A DNA stretch of 64,000 nucleotides from Pseudomonas aylmerensis (lineage in GTDB: Bacteria > Pseudomonadota > Gammaproteobacteria > Pseudomonadales > Pseudomonadaceae). The stretch spans positions 111,625 to 175,624 of the forward strand of contig NZ_MAUE01000025.1 of assembly GCF_001702265.1 (NCBI RefSeq). The letters run 5' to 3'. The notes under the pieces were generated by a model. It was given only the letters and a program-made list of their open reading frames with translations, did no database searches and was not told the DNA's origin. This document shows positions 7,361-15,924 of the stretch, one piece after another (the stretch's first letter is position 1; every line of letters begins with the position of its first letter). The translations under genes and the position numbers were made by a program.

Positions 7361-10075
7361 ATGAGCGCCGTAAAAAACACGCCACTGCAGAAGAAAAAGG
7401 GCACCGACGCCGACACCAAACTGTCGATGCGTGCCGCCCGCGAAGCCCACAACGGCCTATCCGCCACCCTCGCTAACGTTCGCGCCACCCAGGATGGCCT
7501 GACCGAACTGGACGCCGCTGCCCGCCTGCAACGCGAAGGCTACAACGAAGTGGCGCACGACAAGCCGCCTCACGCCATCGTCCAGTTCCTGCAGGCCCTG
7601 AACAACCCGTTCATCTATGTGCTGCTGACCCTGGGCGGCATCAGTTTCTTCACTGACTGCTGGCTGCCGATGCAGGATGGCGAAGAGGCCGACCCCACCA
7701 AAGTCATCATCATCATGACCATGGTGCTGCTCAGCAGCCTGCTGCGCTTCTGGCAGGAGCACCGCTCGGCCAAGTCCGCCGAAGCGTTGAAAGCCATGGT
7801 GCGCACCACGGCGACTGTGCTGCGCCGCGAGCAAGTGGGCGGCCAGCCCGCCCTGCGCGAAGTGCCGATGCGCGAACTGGTAGCCGGCGACATCGTGCAG
7901 TTGTCGGCCGGCGACATGATCCCCGCCGATATCCGCCTGATCGAGTCCCGCGACCTGTTCATCAGCCAGGCCGTGCTCACCGGCGAAGCCTTGCCGGTGG
8001 AGAAATACGACACCCTGGGTGAGGTCACGCAAAAATCCGCCAGCGCCTTGGCCGCCGACCAGGGCAACCTGCTGGACCTGCCGAACATCTGCTTCATGGG
8101 CACCAATGTGGTCAGCGGCCGCGCCAAAGCCGTGGTAGTCGCCACCGGACCACGTACTTACTTTGGCTCGCTGGCCAAGGCGATTGTCGGTTCGCGGGTG
8201 CAAACCGCCTTTGATCGCGGGGTGAACAGCGTCAGCTGGCTGCTGATCCGCTTCATGCTGGTGATGGTGCCGATCGTGTTCCTGCTCAATGGTTTCTCCA
8301 AGGGCGACTGGGGCGATGCGTTCCTGTTTGCACTGGCGGTGGCCGTGGGGCTGACCCCGGAAATGCTGCCGATGATCGTCAGCGCCAACCTGGCCAAGGG
8401 CGCCACGGCCATGGCCAAGCGCAAGGTGGTGGTCAAGCGCCTCAACGCGATCCAGAACTTTGGTTCGATGGACGTGCTGTGCACCGACAAGACCGGCACG
8501 CTGACCCAGGACAAAATCATCCTCGAGCATCACGTCAACGCCTTTGGCCAGCGGGATGACGCGGTGCTGTCCCTGGCGTGGCTCAACAGCTATCACCAGA
8601 GCGGCATGAAGAACCTGATGGACCAGGCCGTGGTGCAGTTCGCCGAGCAGAACCCCAAGTTCCAAGTGCCATTTGCCTACAGCAAGGTCGATGAATTGCC
8701 CTTCGACTTTGTGCGCCGTCGCCTGTCGATCGTGGTCAAGGACGCCGCCGACGACCACCTGCTGGTGTGCAAGGGCGCAGTGGAGGAGATGCTGGGCATT
8801 TCCACCCACGTGATGGAGGCAGGCAAGGCCGTGCCGCTGGATGAGCACCGCCGCGAAGCGTTGCTGGCGATTGCCAACGACTACAACGAAGACGGCTTCC
8901 GGGTGCTGGTGGTGGCCAACCGTCACATCCCAAAATCGCTGGCGCGCCAGCAGTACACCACCGCTGATGAACGCAACCTGGTGATCCAGGGCTTCCTGAC
9001 CTTCCTCGATCCACCGAAGGAAACCGCGGGCCCGGCGATTGCCGCGCTGCAACAAATCGGCGTGGCGGTCAAAGTGCTGACCGGCGACAACGCGGTGGTC
9101 ACCAGCAAGATCTGCCGCCAGGTCGGGCTCGATCCAGGCCAGCCGCTGCTGGGGGTGGAAATCGAAGCGATGGACGACGCGACCCTGCTGCGCCGCGTGG
9201 AAGAGCGCACGGTGTTCGCCAAGCTCACGCCACTGCAGAAATCCCGAGTGCTCAAGGCTTTGCAGGCCAACGGTCACACGGTCGGTTTCCTCGGTGACGG
9301 CATCAACGATGCACCGGCGCTGCGTGATGCCGACGTGGGTATCTCGGTGGACAGCGGTACCGATATCGCCAAGGAATCGGCCGACATCATCTTGCTGGAA
9401 AAGAGCCTGATGGTGCTTGAAGAAGGCGTGCTCAAGGGCCGCGAAACCTTCGGCAATATCATGAAGTACCTGAACATGACCGCCAGCTCCAACTTCGGCA
9501 ACGTGTTCTCGGTGCTGGTCGCCAGTGCGTTCATTCCGTTCCTGCCGATGCTGTCGATCCACTTGCTGCTGCAGAACCTGATGTACGACATCTCCCAGCT
9601 GGCCTTGCCGTGGGACAAGATGGACAAGGAATACCTGGCCAAGCCGCGCAAGTGGGATGCCAAGAACATCGGCCGCTTCATGATCTGGATCGGGCCGACC
9701 TCGTCGATCTTCGACATCACCACGTTTGCGCTGATGTGGTACGTGTTCGCCGCCAACAGTGTCGAAATGCAGACCCTGTTCCAGTCCGGCTGGTTTATCG
9801 AGGGGCTGCTCTCGCAAACCCTGGTGGTGCATATGTTGCGCACGCGCAAGATCCCGTTCTTCCAGAGCACAGCCGCGTGGCCGGTGCTGATGATGACCGC
9901 CGTGGTCATCGGGCTGGGGATCTACGTGCCGTTCTCGCCGCTGGGCACCCTGGTCGGCCTGCAACCGCTGCCGCTGGCGTACTTCCCGTGGTTGGTCGGC
10001 ACCCTTCTCGCCTACTGCTGCGTGGCCCAACTGATGAAAACCCTCTACATCCGCCGCTTCAAGCAGTGGTACTGA
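7361..10075 (+). CDS. mgtA: magnesium-importing P-type ATPase MgtA
   Basis: This 904-residue P3B-type ATPase imports Mg2+ across the inner membrane. The phosphorylation motif DKTGTLT has its aspartate at D376. The TGES-type actuator loop appears as LTGEALPVEKYD (about residues 206-217), and the hinge motif as LGDGINDAPAL near residue 645. Ten membrane segments are expected, four before and six after the catalytic loops. The first 45 residues are polar, as in other MgtA/MgtB proteins. The ATG is preceded by ACAGGAG (7346-7352). A long leader with two ORFs suggests Mg-dependent attenuation. A REP palindrome follows the stop. Confidence 0.96.
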   Translation: MSAVKNTPLQKKKGTDADTKLSMRAAREAHNGLSATLANVRATQDGLTELDAAARLQREGYNEVAHDKPPHAIVQFLQALNNPFIYVLLTLGGISFFTDCWLPMQDGEEADPTKVIIIMTMVLLSSLLRFWQEHRSAKSAEALKAMVRTTATVLRREQVGGQPALREVPMRELVAGDIVQLSAGDMIPADIRLIESRDLFISQAVLTGEALPVEKYDTLGEVTQKSASALAADQGNLLDLPNICFMGTNVVSGRAKAVVVATGPRTYFGSLAKAIVGSRVQTAFDRGVNSVSWLLIRFMLVMVPIVFLLNGFSKGDWGDAFLFALAVAVGLTPEMLPMIVSANLAKGATAMAKRKVVVKRLNAIQNFGSMDVLCTDKTGTLTQDKIILEHHVNAFGQRDDAVLSLAWLNSYHQSGMKNLMDQAVVQFAEQNPKFQVPFAYSKVDELPFDFVRRRLSIVVKDAADDHLLVCKGAVEEMLGISTHVMEAGKAVPLDEHRREALLAIANDYNEDGFRVLVVANRHIPKSLARQQYTTADERNLVIQGFLTFLDPPKETAGPAIAALQQIGVAVKVLTGDNAVVTSKICRQVGLDPGQPLLGVEIEAMDDATLLRRVEERTVFAKLTPLQKSRVLKALQANGHTVGFLGDGINDAPALRDADVGISVDSGTDIAKESADIILLEKSLMVLEEGVLKGRETFGNIMKYLNMTASSNFGNVFSVLVASAFIPFLPMLSIHLLLQNLMYDISQLALPWDKMDKEYLAKPRKWDAKNIGRFMIWIGPTSSIFDITTFALMWYVFAANSVEMQTLFQSGWFIEGLLSQTLVVHMLRTRKIPFFQSTAAWPVLMMTAVVIGLGIYVPFSPLGTLVGLQPLPLAYFPWLVGTLLAYCCVAQLMKTLYIRRFKQWY

Positions 10076-10095
10076 GTTTCACCCTGCCATGCCTC

Positions 10096-10129
10096 GTAGG
10101 AGCCGGCTTGCCGGCAAGCCGGCTCCTAC
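10096..10129. repeat. Pseudomonas REP palindrome
   Basis: The 34 bases form a perfect palindrome; GTAGGAGCCGGCTTGCC (10096-10112) is the reverse complement of 10113-10129. The core matches the well-known REP family of fluorescent pseudomonads. It sits 20 bases after mgtA and may end transcription or protect the mRNA 3' end. Only one copy is present in the window, so there is no flanking REPIN pair here. Confidence 0.85.
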
Positions 10130-10164
10130 ACCCAGGCAGCGTTTGCATTGCAAGGAAATTTCTT

Positions 10165-10512
10165 ATGCGCGTCTTGATCTGTGCAGGTCGTCATTACGCC
10201 GACACCAAAAAGTCCCGCCAGGTGCTGGACGCTTACCACCGCCTGCGCCCGGTGCAGGTATTGATCCACGGCGGCAACCAGTTCCTCGGCAGCGACATCG
10301 AGGAATGGGCACGCGAGCTGGGCATCGACGTGGTGCGCTACCCGCCCAACTGGCAACACCACGGCAAGCAGGCGGAACGCCAACGCAACCATTTCATGCT
10401 GACCGACAGCCGCCCCGATGTGGTCATCGCCCTGCCCGGTGGCGATGACACCTTCGAGCTGGTCTGCCAGGCCAACGCCAGCGGTATCTCGGTACTCACC
10501 GTAGAAAGCTGA
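10165..10512 (+). CDS. DUF2493 (YspA-like) protein
   Basis: The 115-residue protein begins MRVLICAGRHYAD, the nucleotide-binding-like first strand of DUF2493/SLOG-type Rossmann domains. The GGN..GSD segment near residues 35-42 and the ALPGGDDT loop near residues 88-95 are the expected ligand-contact loops. SLOG relatives bind nucleotide-like ligands, but DUF2493 itself has no settled function. The start is chosen because an AAGGA site lies at 10152-10156, eight bases upstream. A longer frame runs backwards into mgtA and is rejected. It is probably co-transcribed with the gene at 10531. Confidence 0.8.
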   Translation: MRVLICAGRHYADTKKSRQVLDAYHRLRPVQVLIHGGNQFLGSDIEEWARELGIDVVRYPPNWQHHGKQAERQRNHFMLTDSRPDVVIALPGGDDTFELVCQANASGISVLTVES

Positions 10513-10530
10513 ATTCACGCGAGGTGCATC

Positions 10531-11340
10531 ATGCACAAAAAACACACCCCTCAACGCCCCGACGGGTTTGCCAAATACCGTGCGCGCCACTATCGCGGTG
10601 CGCGCAATAGCCTGCTGCTGTTGCCACCGGCGAAACGTCGGGCGCTGCGGCGCAATTTGATCTTTATCGGCCTCACGCTGGGCCTGATCCTGCTGGTGGC
10701 CCTGGTGTCGAAAGCCCACGCGGCCGGCGGTGCCTACGTGGTCGACGACGGCGCGATCAATGCGCCAGGAGCATGCAACGTCGACGCCTGGTACAGCGTC
10801 AATCGCCACGATGGCAGCACCCACAGCGAGACGCTGTCGCCGGCCTGCACCTTCGCCGCCATGCCCTCTGTGCAATGGGGCACGGCGCTGTCACGGGCCG
10901 ACCATGAGACTCAGGTCAGCCCACAACTCAAGGCCCAGGTGCTGTCCCGACAAGACCTGGGCGTGGAAATCGCCGTTTCCGCTGGCGCGCACCTGGCGCT
11001 GGATCGACAACACGGGTTTGATGGCGCTGACCTGAACGTCCCGTTCACCTGGCAAGCCTTTGAAGCCTTGCGCCTGAACCTCAACGCCGGCTGGACTCAT
11101 GCCTACAACGACGGCGATCAGCAACATCGCCTGACCTGGGGCAGCGGCTTGGAGTACGAGCTTGCGCACGCCCTGACGCTGATCGCCGAGCGCTATGGCC
11201 AGGCCGGCGGCGACCAGGCCTGGCAGGCCGGACCGCGCCTGCACCTGGGGGAATTTGTCGACGTCGACCTGATACTGGGGCGCAGCCTGACCGGCGCCCG
11301 CGACCAGTGGCTGACCACCGGTGCGACACTGCGGTTCTAG
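10531..11340 (+). CDS. envelope protein of unknown function
   Basis: This 269-residue protein has a basic N-terminal tail (residues 1-40), a strong hydrophobic segment near residues 44-62 ending in KAHAAGG, which could be a signal anchor or a late signal peptide cleaved after AHA, and a polar remainder. The last 120 residues alternate polar and aromatic residues and end in Phe (LTTGATLRF), as in outer-membrane beta-barrels. Two Cys near residues 82 and 107 could form a disulfide. It lies 18 bases after the DUF2493 gene. The stop overlaps the convergent gene at 11337 by four bases. I do not recognise the family. Confidence 0.65.
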   Translation: MHKKHTPQRPDGFAKYRARHYRGARNSLLLLPPAKRRALRRNLIFIGLTLGLILLVALVSKAHAAGGAYVVDDGAINAPGACNVDAWYSVNRHDGSTHSETLSPACTFAAMPSVQWGTALSRADHETQVSPQLKAQVLSRQDLGVEIAVSAGAHLALDRQHGFDGADLNVPFTWQAFEALRLNLNAGWTHAYNDGDQQHRLTWGSGLEYELAHALTLIAERYGQAGGDQAWQAGPRLHLGEFVDVDLILGRSLTGARDQWLTTGATLRF

Positions 11341-12029
11341 GCCTTGGCCTGTTGCTCCAACCGCAACTGCAACTGCGGATCGATCTGCAACTGCCCCGCG
11401 AGGTCATCCAAGTAGTTGCGTTCGGCTTCCTGCTGGTCATCGACCAGCAGCACACTGGCCAGGTACATCTCGGCCGCCACTGCCGGGTCTTGCGCAAACT
11501 CGGCAAAATCCGCCGCATCCAGGGGCTTGGCGACTTCGGCGTCGAGCCACTGTTGCAACTGTGGGTCGTCGGTATGTCGGCGTACTTCATTCGAGATCAA
11601 CTGCCGCTCTTTTTCGTCGATCTCGCCGTCGGCCTTCGCGGCCGCAATCAATGCACGCAAGACTGCGTGACTGTGGGCTTCGGCTTCGGCGCCGTGGAGC
11701 TGGTCGACGGTCTGGAATGCCGCTTGTGGCTTGGCCGCCTGCTGGCTCTGCCAGGCCTGATACGCTTGGAAAGCCATCATTCCCAGGGAGGCCAACGCCG
11801 CATAGTTCATCCCGCCAGTACGCCCCTGGGCCGGGCGCGCGGCAGCTCCACCCCCAAGCATGCCGCCCAAGCCACCCAATAACCCACCGAGGCCGCCACC
11901 GGCAGGCGCATTGGCGCTGTTGGTGCCTTTCAACAGACCACCAAGCAGCCCGCCAAGACCACCGCCCGCGGAGCCACCGCCCGGCTGCCCGGCGCGCAGC
12001 AGTTGTTCAAGTAAGTCGCTGGTGTTCAT
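11337..12029 (-). CDS. DUF533 / TerB-like tellurite resistance family protein
   Basis: The 230-residue protein has an N-terminal half dominated by Gly-rich repeats (GGLGGLLGG type, about residues 15-75), like other DUF533 proteins. The C-terminal half (about 110-230) is helical with acidic residues (AAAKADGEIDEKERQL near residue 145), matching the TerB metal-binding-like fold. The start is set at ATG 12027-12029 because GGGAGGG lies just upstream. The family is often annotated as tellurite resistance, but function is not demonstrated for it. It is convergent with the envelope gene and stands alone. Confidence 0.8.
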   Translation of the reverse strand: MNTSDLLEQLLRAGQPGGGSAGGGLGGLLGGLLKGTNSANAPAGGGLGGLLGGLGGMLGGGAAARPAQGRTGGMNYAALASLGMMAFQAYQAWQSQQAAKPQAAFQTVDQLHGAEAEAHSHAVLRALIAAAKADGEIDEKERQLISNEVRRHTDDPQLQQWLDAEVAKPLDAADFAEFAQDPAVAAEMYLASVLLVDDQQEAERNYLDDLAGQLQIDPQLQLRLEQQAKA

Positions 12030-12154
12030 GGTTTCACCCTCCCAGGGCGTGGTGTTGGCGTCTAACAACCATAGCCCGCCACTGCGGGAACACCATGACC
12101 GCCGGGCGGCCACGCCTTATGATGGCGCGATCCCGCCAACAAGAGACACACCCC

Positions 12155-12682
12155 GTGAACCGTATCGAACAGATCGCACTGATGGCGACCTACAACCAGT
12201 GGATGAATCGCAAGGTCTATGACGCGGCCGGCACCCTGGACCACGCCGCATTGCTGGAGGACCGCCAAGCGTTTTTCGGCTCGATCTTCGGCACGCTGAA
12301 CCACCTGGTGCTGGGCGATACGGTCTGGCTCAAGCGCTTTGCGCTGCACCCTGTCGGCTTTTCGGCACTGGCCCCGTTGAGCGCCATCGAGGCACCACGC
12401 GACCTCAAGCACCTGGCCTTCGCCGATCTGTGCGCACTCGCGTCCCGGCGCGTCTGGTTGGATGAACTGATCATCGAGTGGGCCCACGGCTTGAGCGATG
12501 GTGATCTCGACCATCGCCTGCACTACCACAACATGCGCGGAGTCGCGGCGGACAAGCCGTTTTTCAGCCTGCTGGTGCATTTCTTCAATCACCAGACCCA
12601 TCACCGCGGCCAGGTGACGACGTTGCTGACCCAGGCCGGCGTGGATGTGGGCGATACCGATCTATTGGCGCTGATCGACTAG
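12155..12682 (+). CDS. DinB family protein
   Basis: The 175-residue four-helix protein starts MNRIEQIALMATYNQWMN, the common opening of DinB/YfiT-like damage-inducible proteins. Histidines fit the metal site: one in LNHLVLGD near residue 51 and a pair in NHQTHHRGQ near residues 147-155. DinB proteins bind a divalent metal and are thought to act as thiol-dependent enzymes; no substrate is known here. The start is GTG 12155, with AAGAGA at 12141-12146, and gives the family length. An upstream extension to 11321 is a shadow of the opposite gene. No LexA box is visible. Confidence 0.8.
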   Translation: MNRIEQIALMATYNQWMNRKVYDAAGTLDHAALLEDRQAFFGSIFGTLNHLVLGDTVWLKRFALHPVGFSALAPLSAIEAPRDLKHLAFADLCALASRRVWLDELIIEWAHGLSDGDLDHRLHYHNMRGVAADKPFFSLLVHFFNHQTHHRGQVTTLLTQAGVDVGDTDLLALID

Positions 12683-12836
12683 CCGTAGCCGCGTACCTAT
12701 CCGTTTGGGGGGATAAACGAACGTCACACCACCGATGGGGTCGTAACTTCAGGTGCCGGGATTTTTCCGCTCCCGCCCTCCCCGCGCGCATTGTGGGTCT
12801 ACCGATGCGCGTACCCCATAAGAAGGAGACGCTTAC

Positions 12837-13118
12837 ATGGTCATTCACTTCAAGGTCGCCGGGCATCTGGCTTGCGGCCATCACGGCACCAACCTCCCGT
12901 CCAGCACCGAGTTGAACCGGGTCAAATGCCGCACCTGCCGCAACACCGAAGCCTACAAGGAAGCGCGCCGCACCCAACGCAACGCCGCTCGACGCGCGTC
13001 ACGCAAAGCCAAGACTCATACCGCAACCGACTGGCGCAGCGCGTGGACGCAACGCCTGACCGACTTGCCAGGCCTGCAGCGCCTGCCACGCGGGTTCAGC
13101 GGCCAGCCTTTCGTCTAG
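12837..13118 (+). CDS. small Cys-rich basic protein, possible zinc ribbon
   Basis: This 93-residue protein begins with a beta-strand-like stretch and has C13 (ACGHHG) followed by C31 and C34 (VKCRTCR), a spacing suited to one zinc site. A long basic helix rich in Arg and Lys follows (about residues 40-65). AAGGAGA lies at 12821-12827, just before the ATG. Small proteins of this kind are common in Pseudomonas and may bind nucleic acid, but that is inference. A strong terminator follows at 13131. Confidence 0.65.
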   Translation: MVIHFKVAGHLACGHHGTNLPSSTELNRVKCRTCRNTEAYKEARRTQRNAARRASRKAKTHTATDWRSAWTQRLTDLPGLQRLPRGFSGQPFV

Positions 13119-13130
13119 GCTGCCCATGCA

Positions 13131-13160
13131 AAAGCCCCGGCCAGGCCGGGGCTTTTTTTT
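13131..13160 (+). terminator. strong Rho-independent terminator
   Basis: AAAGCCCCGG (13131-13140) pairs with CCGGGGCT through a very short loop and is followed by eight Ts. It ends the transcript of the zinc-ribbon-like gene. Confidence 0.9.
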
Positions 13161-13164
13161 GCGT

Positions 13165-13356
13165 TCAATCATCATTGGACACCGGCCGGTTGCGTGCCTT
13201 GTACCCTGGCAAGGTAGCGGCATACGCAAATGCCTGTTCGCGGGAATTGAAGGTCGCCAACCGGTCCTGGGGCGTACATACCCGCCACGGTCCATGGTTG
13301 ACCTGCACGATGTCGTAGCCATTCAGATGCAGCTTCGTCAGCATTGGAGCGCTCAT
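13165..13356 (-). CDS. hypothetical 63-residue protein
   Basis: ATG 13354-13356 has a GAGGTGACT site directly upstream on the minus strand. The product begins MSAPMLTKLHLNGYDIVQ, has no membrane segment, and looks like a small alpha/beta protein with a WRVCTP strand and an NSREQAFAYAATL helix, as in short DUF2188-like domains. That likeness is weak. It is convergent with the preceding gene and lies 340 bases before the tRNA. Confidence 0.55.
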   Translation of the reverse strand: MSAPMLTKLHLNGYDIVQVNHGPWRVCTPQDRLATFNSREQAFAYAATLPGYKARNRPVSNDD

Positions 13357-13430
13357 AGTCACCTCGCTTTCCTGAGATTTTCTGGCGTTGCAGCCCCACC
13401 TTACACCCGCATCGGGCCCAGGAGTCGACC

Positions 13431-13511
13431 ATGTGTCGTACCGAAATGGCTGCATTCATGAACACCAAGCTGCAGCTGATTCACTTACTGGCCGGCGGGT
13501 ATGGCAAGTAG
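13431..13511 (+). CDS. possible 26-residue small ORF
   Basis: ATG 13431 follows AGGAG (13420-13424) at ideal spacing. The product reads MCRTEMAAFMNTKLQLIHLL then AGGYGK and ends at TAG 13509-13511. The second half is amphipathic. It could be a true small protein or the start of a gene broken before the tRNA. There is no homology evidence. Confidence 0.3.
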   Translation: MCRTEMAAFMNTKLQLIHLLAGGYGK

Positions 13512-13696
13512 CCAAAGCTGTCATTTATGGCTCTTGTTCTGTCGCCAGCGGAGTCGTCCTAATAGCCTCAATACCCCCTGTAGATCACTGATCTGCCGAG
13601 CTTTTTCACTCAAGCCTTCAGCAAGAAAGCTGCCCTTCGACCTTGCGCCCGAGCGTGCGGATCTATATATTCCCAACCCTGCTACAACGCGCTGCC

Positions 13697-13783
13697 GCCC
13701 GAATGGCGAAACTGGTAGACGCATGGGACTTAAAATCCCCCGCTCGTAAGGGCGTCCCGGTTCGATTCCGGGTTCGGGCACCA
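13697..13783 (+). tRNA. tRNA-Leu (anticodon TAA)
   Basis: The 87-base gene folds as a class II tRNA with a long variable arm. The acceptor GCCCGAA pairs with TTCGGGC, and CCA is encoded at 13781-13783. The anticodon TAA is at 13731-13733 in the loop CTTAAAA. The T-arm GGTTCGATTCC is intact. Phage genes begin right after it, so its 3' end is the likely attB/attL core for a tyrosine integrase. The gene remains complete. Confidence 0.97.
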
Positions 13784-13832
13784 AAGATATCAAGGGCTTG
13801 CATGATGAACTTCATGCAGGCCCTTATCTTTT
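13784..13832 (+). terminator. hairpin terminator after tRNA-Leu
   Basis: AAGGGCTTGCATGA (from 13794) pairs with TTCATGCAGGCCCTT (to 13825), flanked by AAAGATA and TATCTTTT. The T-rich end makes it a Rho-independent terminator for the tRNA. It may have come in with the prophage, since the att core lies immediately upstream. Confidence 0.7.
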
Positions 13833-13865
13833 GTGTTCCGCAATTTTGGGATGTGTTCCGCAATT
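13832..13865. repeat. 14-bp direct repeat near attL
   Basis: TGTGTTCCGCAATT occurs at 13832-13845 and again at 13852-13865, a 20-base step. Tandem direct repeats this close to a tRNA attachment site are what integrase arm-type or excisionase sites look like. The role is inferred from location. The same repeat should be present in the phage attP. Confidence 0.45.
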
Positions 13866-13932
13866 CCCCTCTCCGGCGTTCTGCCGACCGAGCACCAACC
13901 TCAATAACCCTGAATACATACGGGCTCCCTTT

Positions 13933-14187
13933 TCAGGCTTGGCCAACTTCCTCAAGCGCAGCATCCCCTCGAAGTCTTACCTCCTCTTTTATCTCCGCGA
14001 TGAGCCTGGCGATTGCGCGGCTTGATCCTAGAGTTTTTGGATCAACCCCGGCGACCGTCAACAATTCCTGCTGAGTCATAGGGTCGATCAGCTGAATGTT
14101 GAGTGAGTCAAACCTGATGGAGCACACGCACCTGGTGGGAAGGAACGCCGTCTCAATTATATGGCGTAACTCTAAGGTAGAGATCAT
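13933..14187 (-). CDS. DUF1652 protein
   Basis: This 84-residue protein starts MISTLELRHIIETAFLP, the typical opening of DUF1652, a short family found mainly in Pseudomonas. The central strand IRFDSLNIQLIDPMTQQ and the SSRAIARLIAEIKEE helix near residue 60 also fit. No function is established. AGGGT lies upstream of this ATG. A start seven codons earlier is possible. It is the first gene inside the element from the tRNA side and runs toward the tRNA. Copies also occur in Pseudomonas chromosomes. Confidence 0.75.
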   Translation of the reverse strand: MISTLELRHIIETAFLPTRCVCSIRFDSLNIQLIDPMTQQELLTVAGVDPKTLGSSRAIARLIAEIKEEVRLRGDAALEEVGQA

Positions 14188-14414
14188 CACGTGACCCTTT
14201 AAAACCAATGGATAGAGGCCTTTCGGCGCGGCGATGTGGCTTAGGGAACCTAAATGTAAAAACGTTCAAGTTAGTACATGTTAGTTTGATTTTTGAGACG
14301 TGGTTCACGCCTCGTAGCTGTTCCGACAGCCGCCGGTCATTTGCCCCTGCCGCTTTATGGGAAACCACTCTGAATACCTGCTGCTACGCTGTTCACTCCA
14401 CCAGAGGAACGCCG

Positions 14415-14624
14415 ATGCCAAACTCAGACCTGCTCCCTTGCCTGCTCTCCAGGCTGTACGAAAACCAGCTGGCCCTCGAAGCCTCGATCATGGAGTTATC
14501 GAACTGGGTCGAGCAGCGTGGCTCAGCCGATGTGGCGGAGAACATCCGCGGCGCTCTGCACACCATCGATGAGAACGAGGAGTTCATCAAGCTGACTCTG
14601 GCGGTCCTCATGTCGCCCGAGTGA
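14415..14624 (+). CDS. hypothetical 69-residue phage protein
   Basis: ATG 14415 follows GAGGAA (14404-14409). The product is acidic and helical, with a likely coiled-coil centre (LEASIMELSNWVEQRGS, about residues 20-36). An upstream extension to 14208 is possible but lacks a ribosome site. It lies convergent to umuC. Such small proteins recur beside umuDC in Pseudomonas phages, as far as I recall; its role is unknown. Confidence 0.55.
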   Translation: MPNSDLLPCLLSRLYENQLALEASIMELSNWVEQRGSADVAENIRGALHTIDENEEFIKLTLAVLMSPE

Positions 14625-14649
14625 AGTTGATCTGGCGCTGAGCGCTTCA

Positions 14650-15924
14650 TTACTTGCAAGCAACCGACCACAGCTGATCGAGCTTCGTGGTGTAGCTCTG
14701 GCTCATCATTTCCCGGCGCATCCCCCACTCAGGGTTCGTCGGCACACTGGCCGACCTCAGTGTTCCCCTCCCCCATTTTTCATTGATCTGGTCCAGCACG
14801 CTCATCACCCGGGTGGCCTCGGCCGGCTGGGACACCGCGAATAGATCGTCCGTGTATTCGCCTGGCTGGCACAGGTTGAGCAACATCACCTCGGCCTTGC
14901 TGTATTTGAATCCAGGGCGGTAGATGTGGTCGAGGGCATCGACGGCGGCTTTGGTCAGCAGCCGCACGTCGTCGGTCGGGTACGGCATATCCACCACTAC
15001 CCCGTTGGCGTATTTCGCCTCATCCGGATTGAACATGCCGGTGCGGATGCAGACCCGGACTTTCTTGCAGAGCGAGTTTTGCGCGCGGAGCTTTTCTGAG
15101 GCCCGCATCATGTAAGTGGCCACGGCCTCCTTGATCGGCGCCAGGTCGGTCAACCGCTTACCAAACATCCGACTGCAGCAGATCTCCTGCTTCGGTGGGT
15201 CGGGCTCGTCCAACTCGAGGCAGGATGTGCCTGCTAGTTCCCGTGCCGTCTTCTCGATCACAACACTGAATTTCTTGCGGAGCGTCCAGGGGTCGGCCTT
15301 GGCCAGGTCCATCGCTGTCTTGATGCCCATCGTGTCCAGGTGGAGCTTCATTTTTCGGCCAACACCCCAGACCTCGGACACATCGGTATTGCGCAGCACC
15401 CAGTCCCGTTTGATTGGATCAGTGATGTTCACCACGCCACCGGTTTGGGCCTGCAAGCGCTTGGCGGTGTGGTTCGCAAGCTTTGCCAGCGTCTTTGTAT
15501 TGGCGATGCCGACGCCGACGGGGATGCCGGTGCACCGCAGCACCTGCGCGCGGATCTGCCGGCCGAGCGCGTCAAGCCCTCCAATACCGGTGAGGTCAGC
15601 AAAGGCTTCGTCGATGCTGTAGATCTCGACTGCGGGCACCATGCTCTCTATCAGCGACATCACTCTCTCGCTCATGTCGCCGTAAAGCGCGTAGTTCGAC
15701 GAGAACGGGACGATTCCATGCTGTTTGAGCTTCTGTTTAATCTGGAAATACGGCTCGCCCATCTTGATAAAGGGCTTGGCGTCGTAGCTTCGGGCAATCA
15801 CGCAGCCGTCGTTGTTGCTCAGCACGACAATCGGCGTTTTAGCGAGGTCCGGCCGGAATACACGCTCGCAACTTGCGTAGAAGCTGTTGCAGTCGATCAG
15901 AGCGAATACTGGCGGATTAGACAT
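14650..15924 (-). CDS. umuC: UmuC-like Y-family DNA polymerase V subunit
   Basis: The 424-residue protein has the usual UmuC length. The N-terminus carries the catalytic DCNSFYASCERVF motif (D11), followed by the second metal site in IYSIDEAFADLTG (about residues 101-113). The HhH and little-finger domains follow (to about residue 350), and there is a UmuC-specific C-terminal tail. With UmuD' it performs error-prone synthesis past DNA lesions. It overlaps umuD by eight bases and shares its LexA-controlled promoter. Prophage and plasmid copies (rulAB, mucAB) are known to raise UV tolerance and mutation. Confidence 0.95.
   Translation of the reverse strand: MSNPPVFALIDCNSFYASCERVFRPDLAKTPIVVLSNNDGCVIARSYDAKPFIKMGEPYFQIKQKLKQHGIVPFSSNYALYGDMSERVMSLIESMVPAVEIYSIDEAFADLTGIGGLDALGRQIRAQVLRCTGIPVGVGIANTKTLAKLANHTAKRLQAQTGGVVNITDPIKRDWVLRNTDVSEVWGVGRKMKLHLDTMGIKTAMDLAKADPWTLRKKFSVVIEKTARELAGTSCLELDEPDPPKQEICCSRMFGKRLTDLAPIKEAVATYMMRASEKLRAQNSLCKKVRVCIRTGMFNPDEAKYANGVVVDMPYPTDDVRLLTKAAVDALDHIYRPGFKYSKAEVMLLNLCQPGEYTDDLFAVSQPAEATRVMSVLDQINEKWGRGTLRSASVPTNPEWGMRREMMSQSYTTKLDQLWSVACK

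Noticed and set aside
7457..10030. Minus-strand frame of 857 codons opposite mgtA
   Set aside because: Antisense shadow caused by GC-biased third positions; the plus strand is an intact MgtA with all P-type ATPase motifs.
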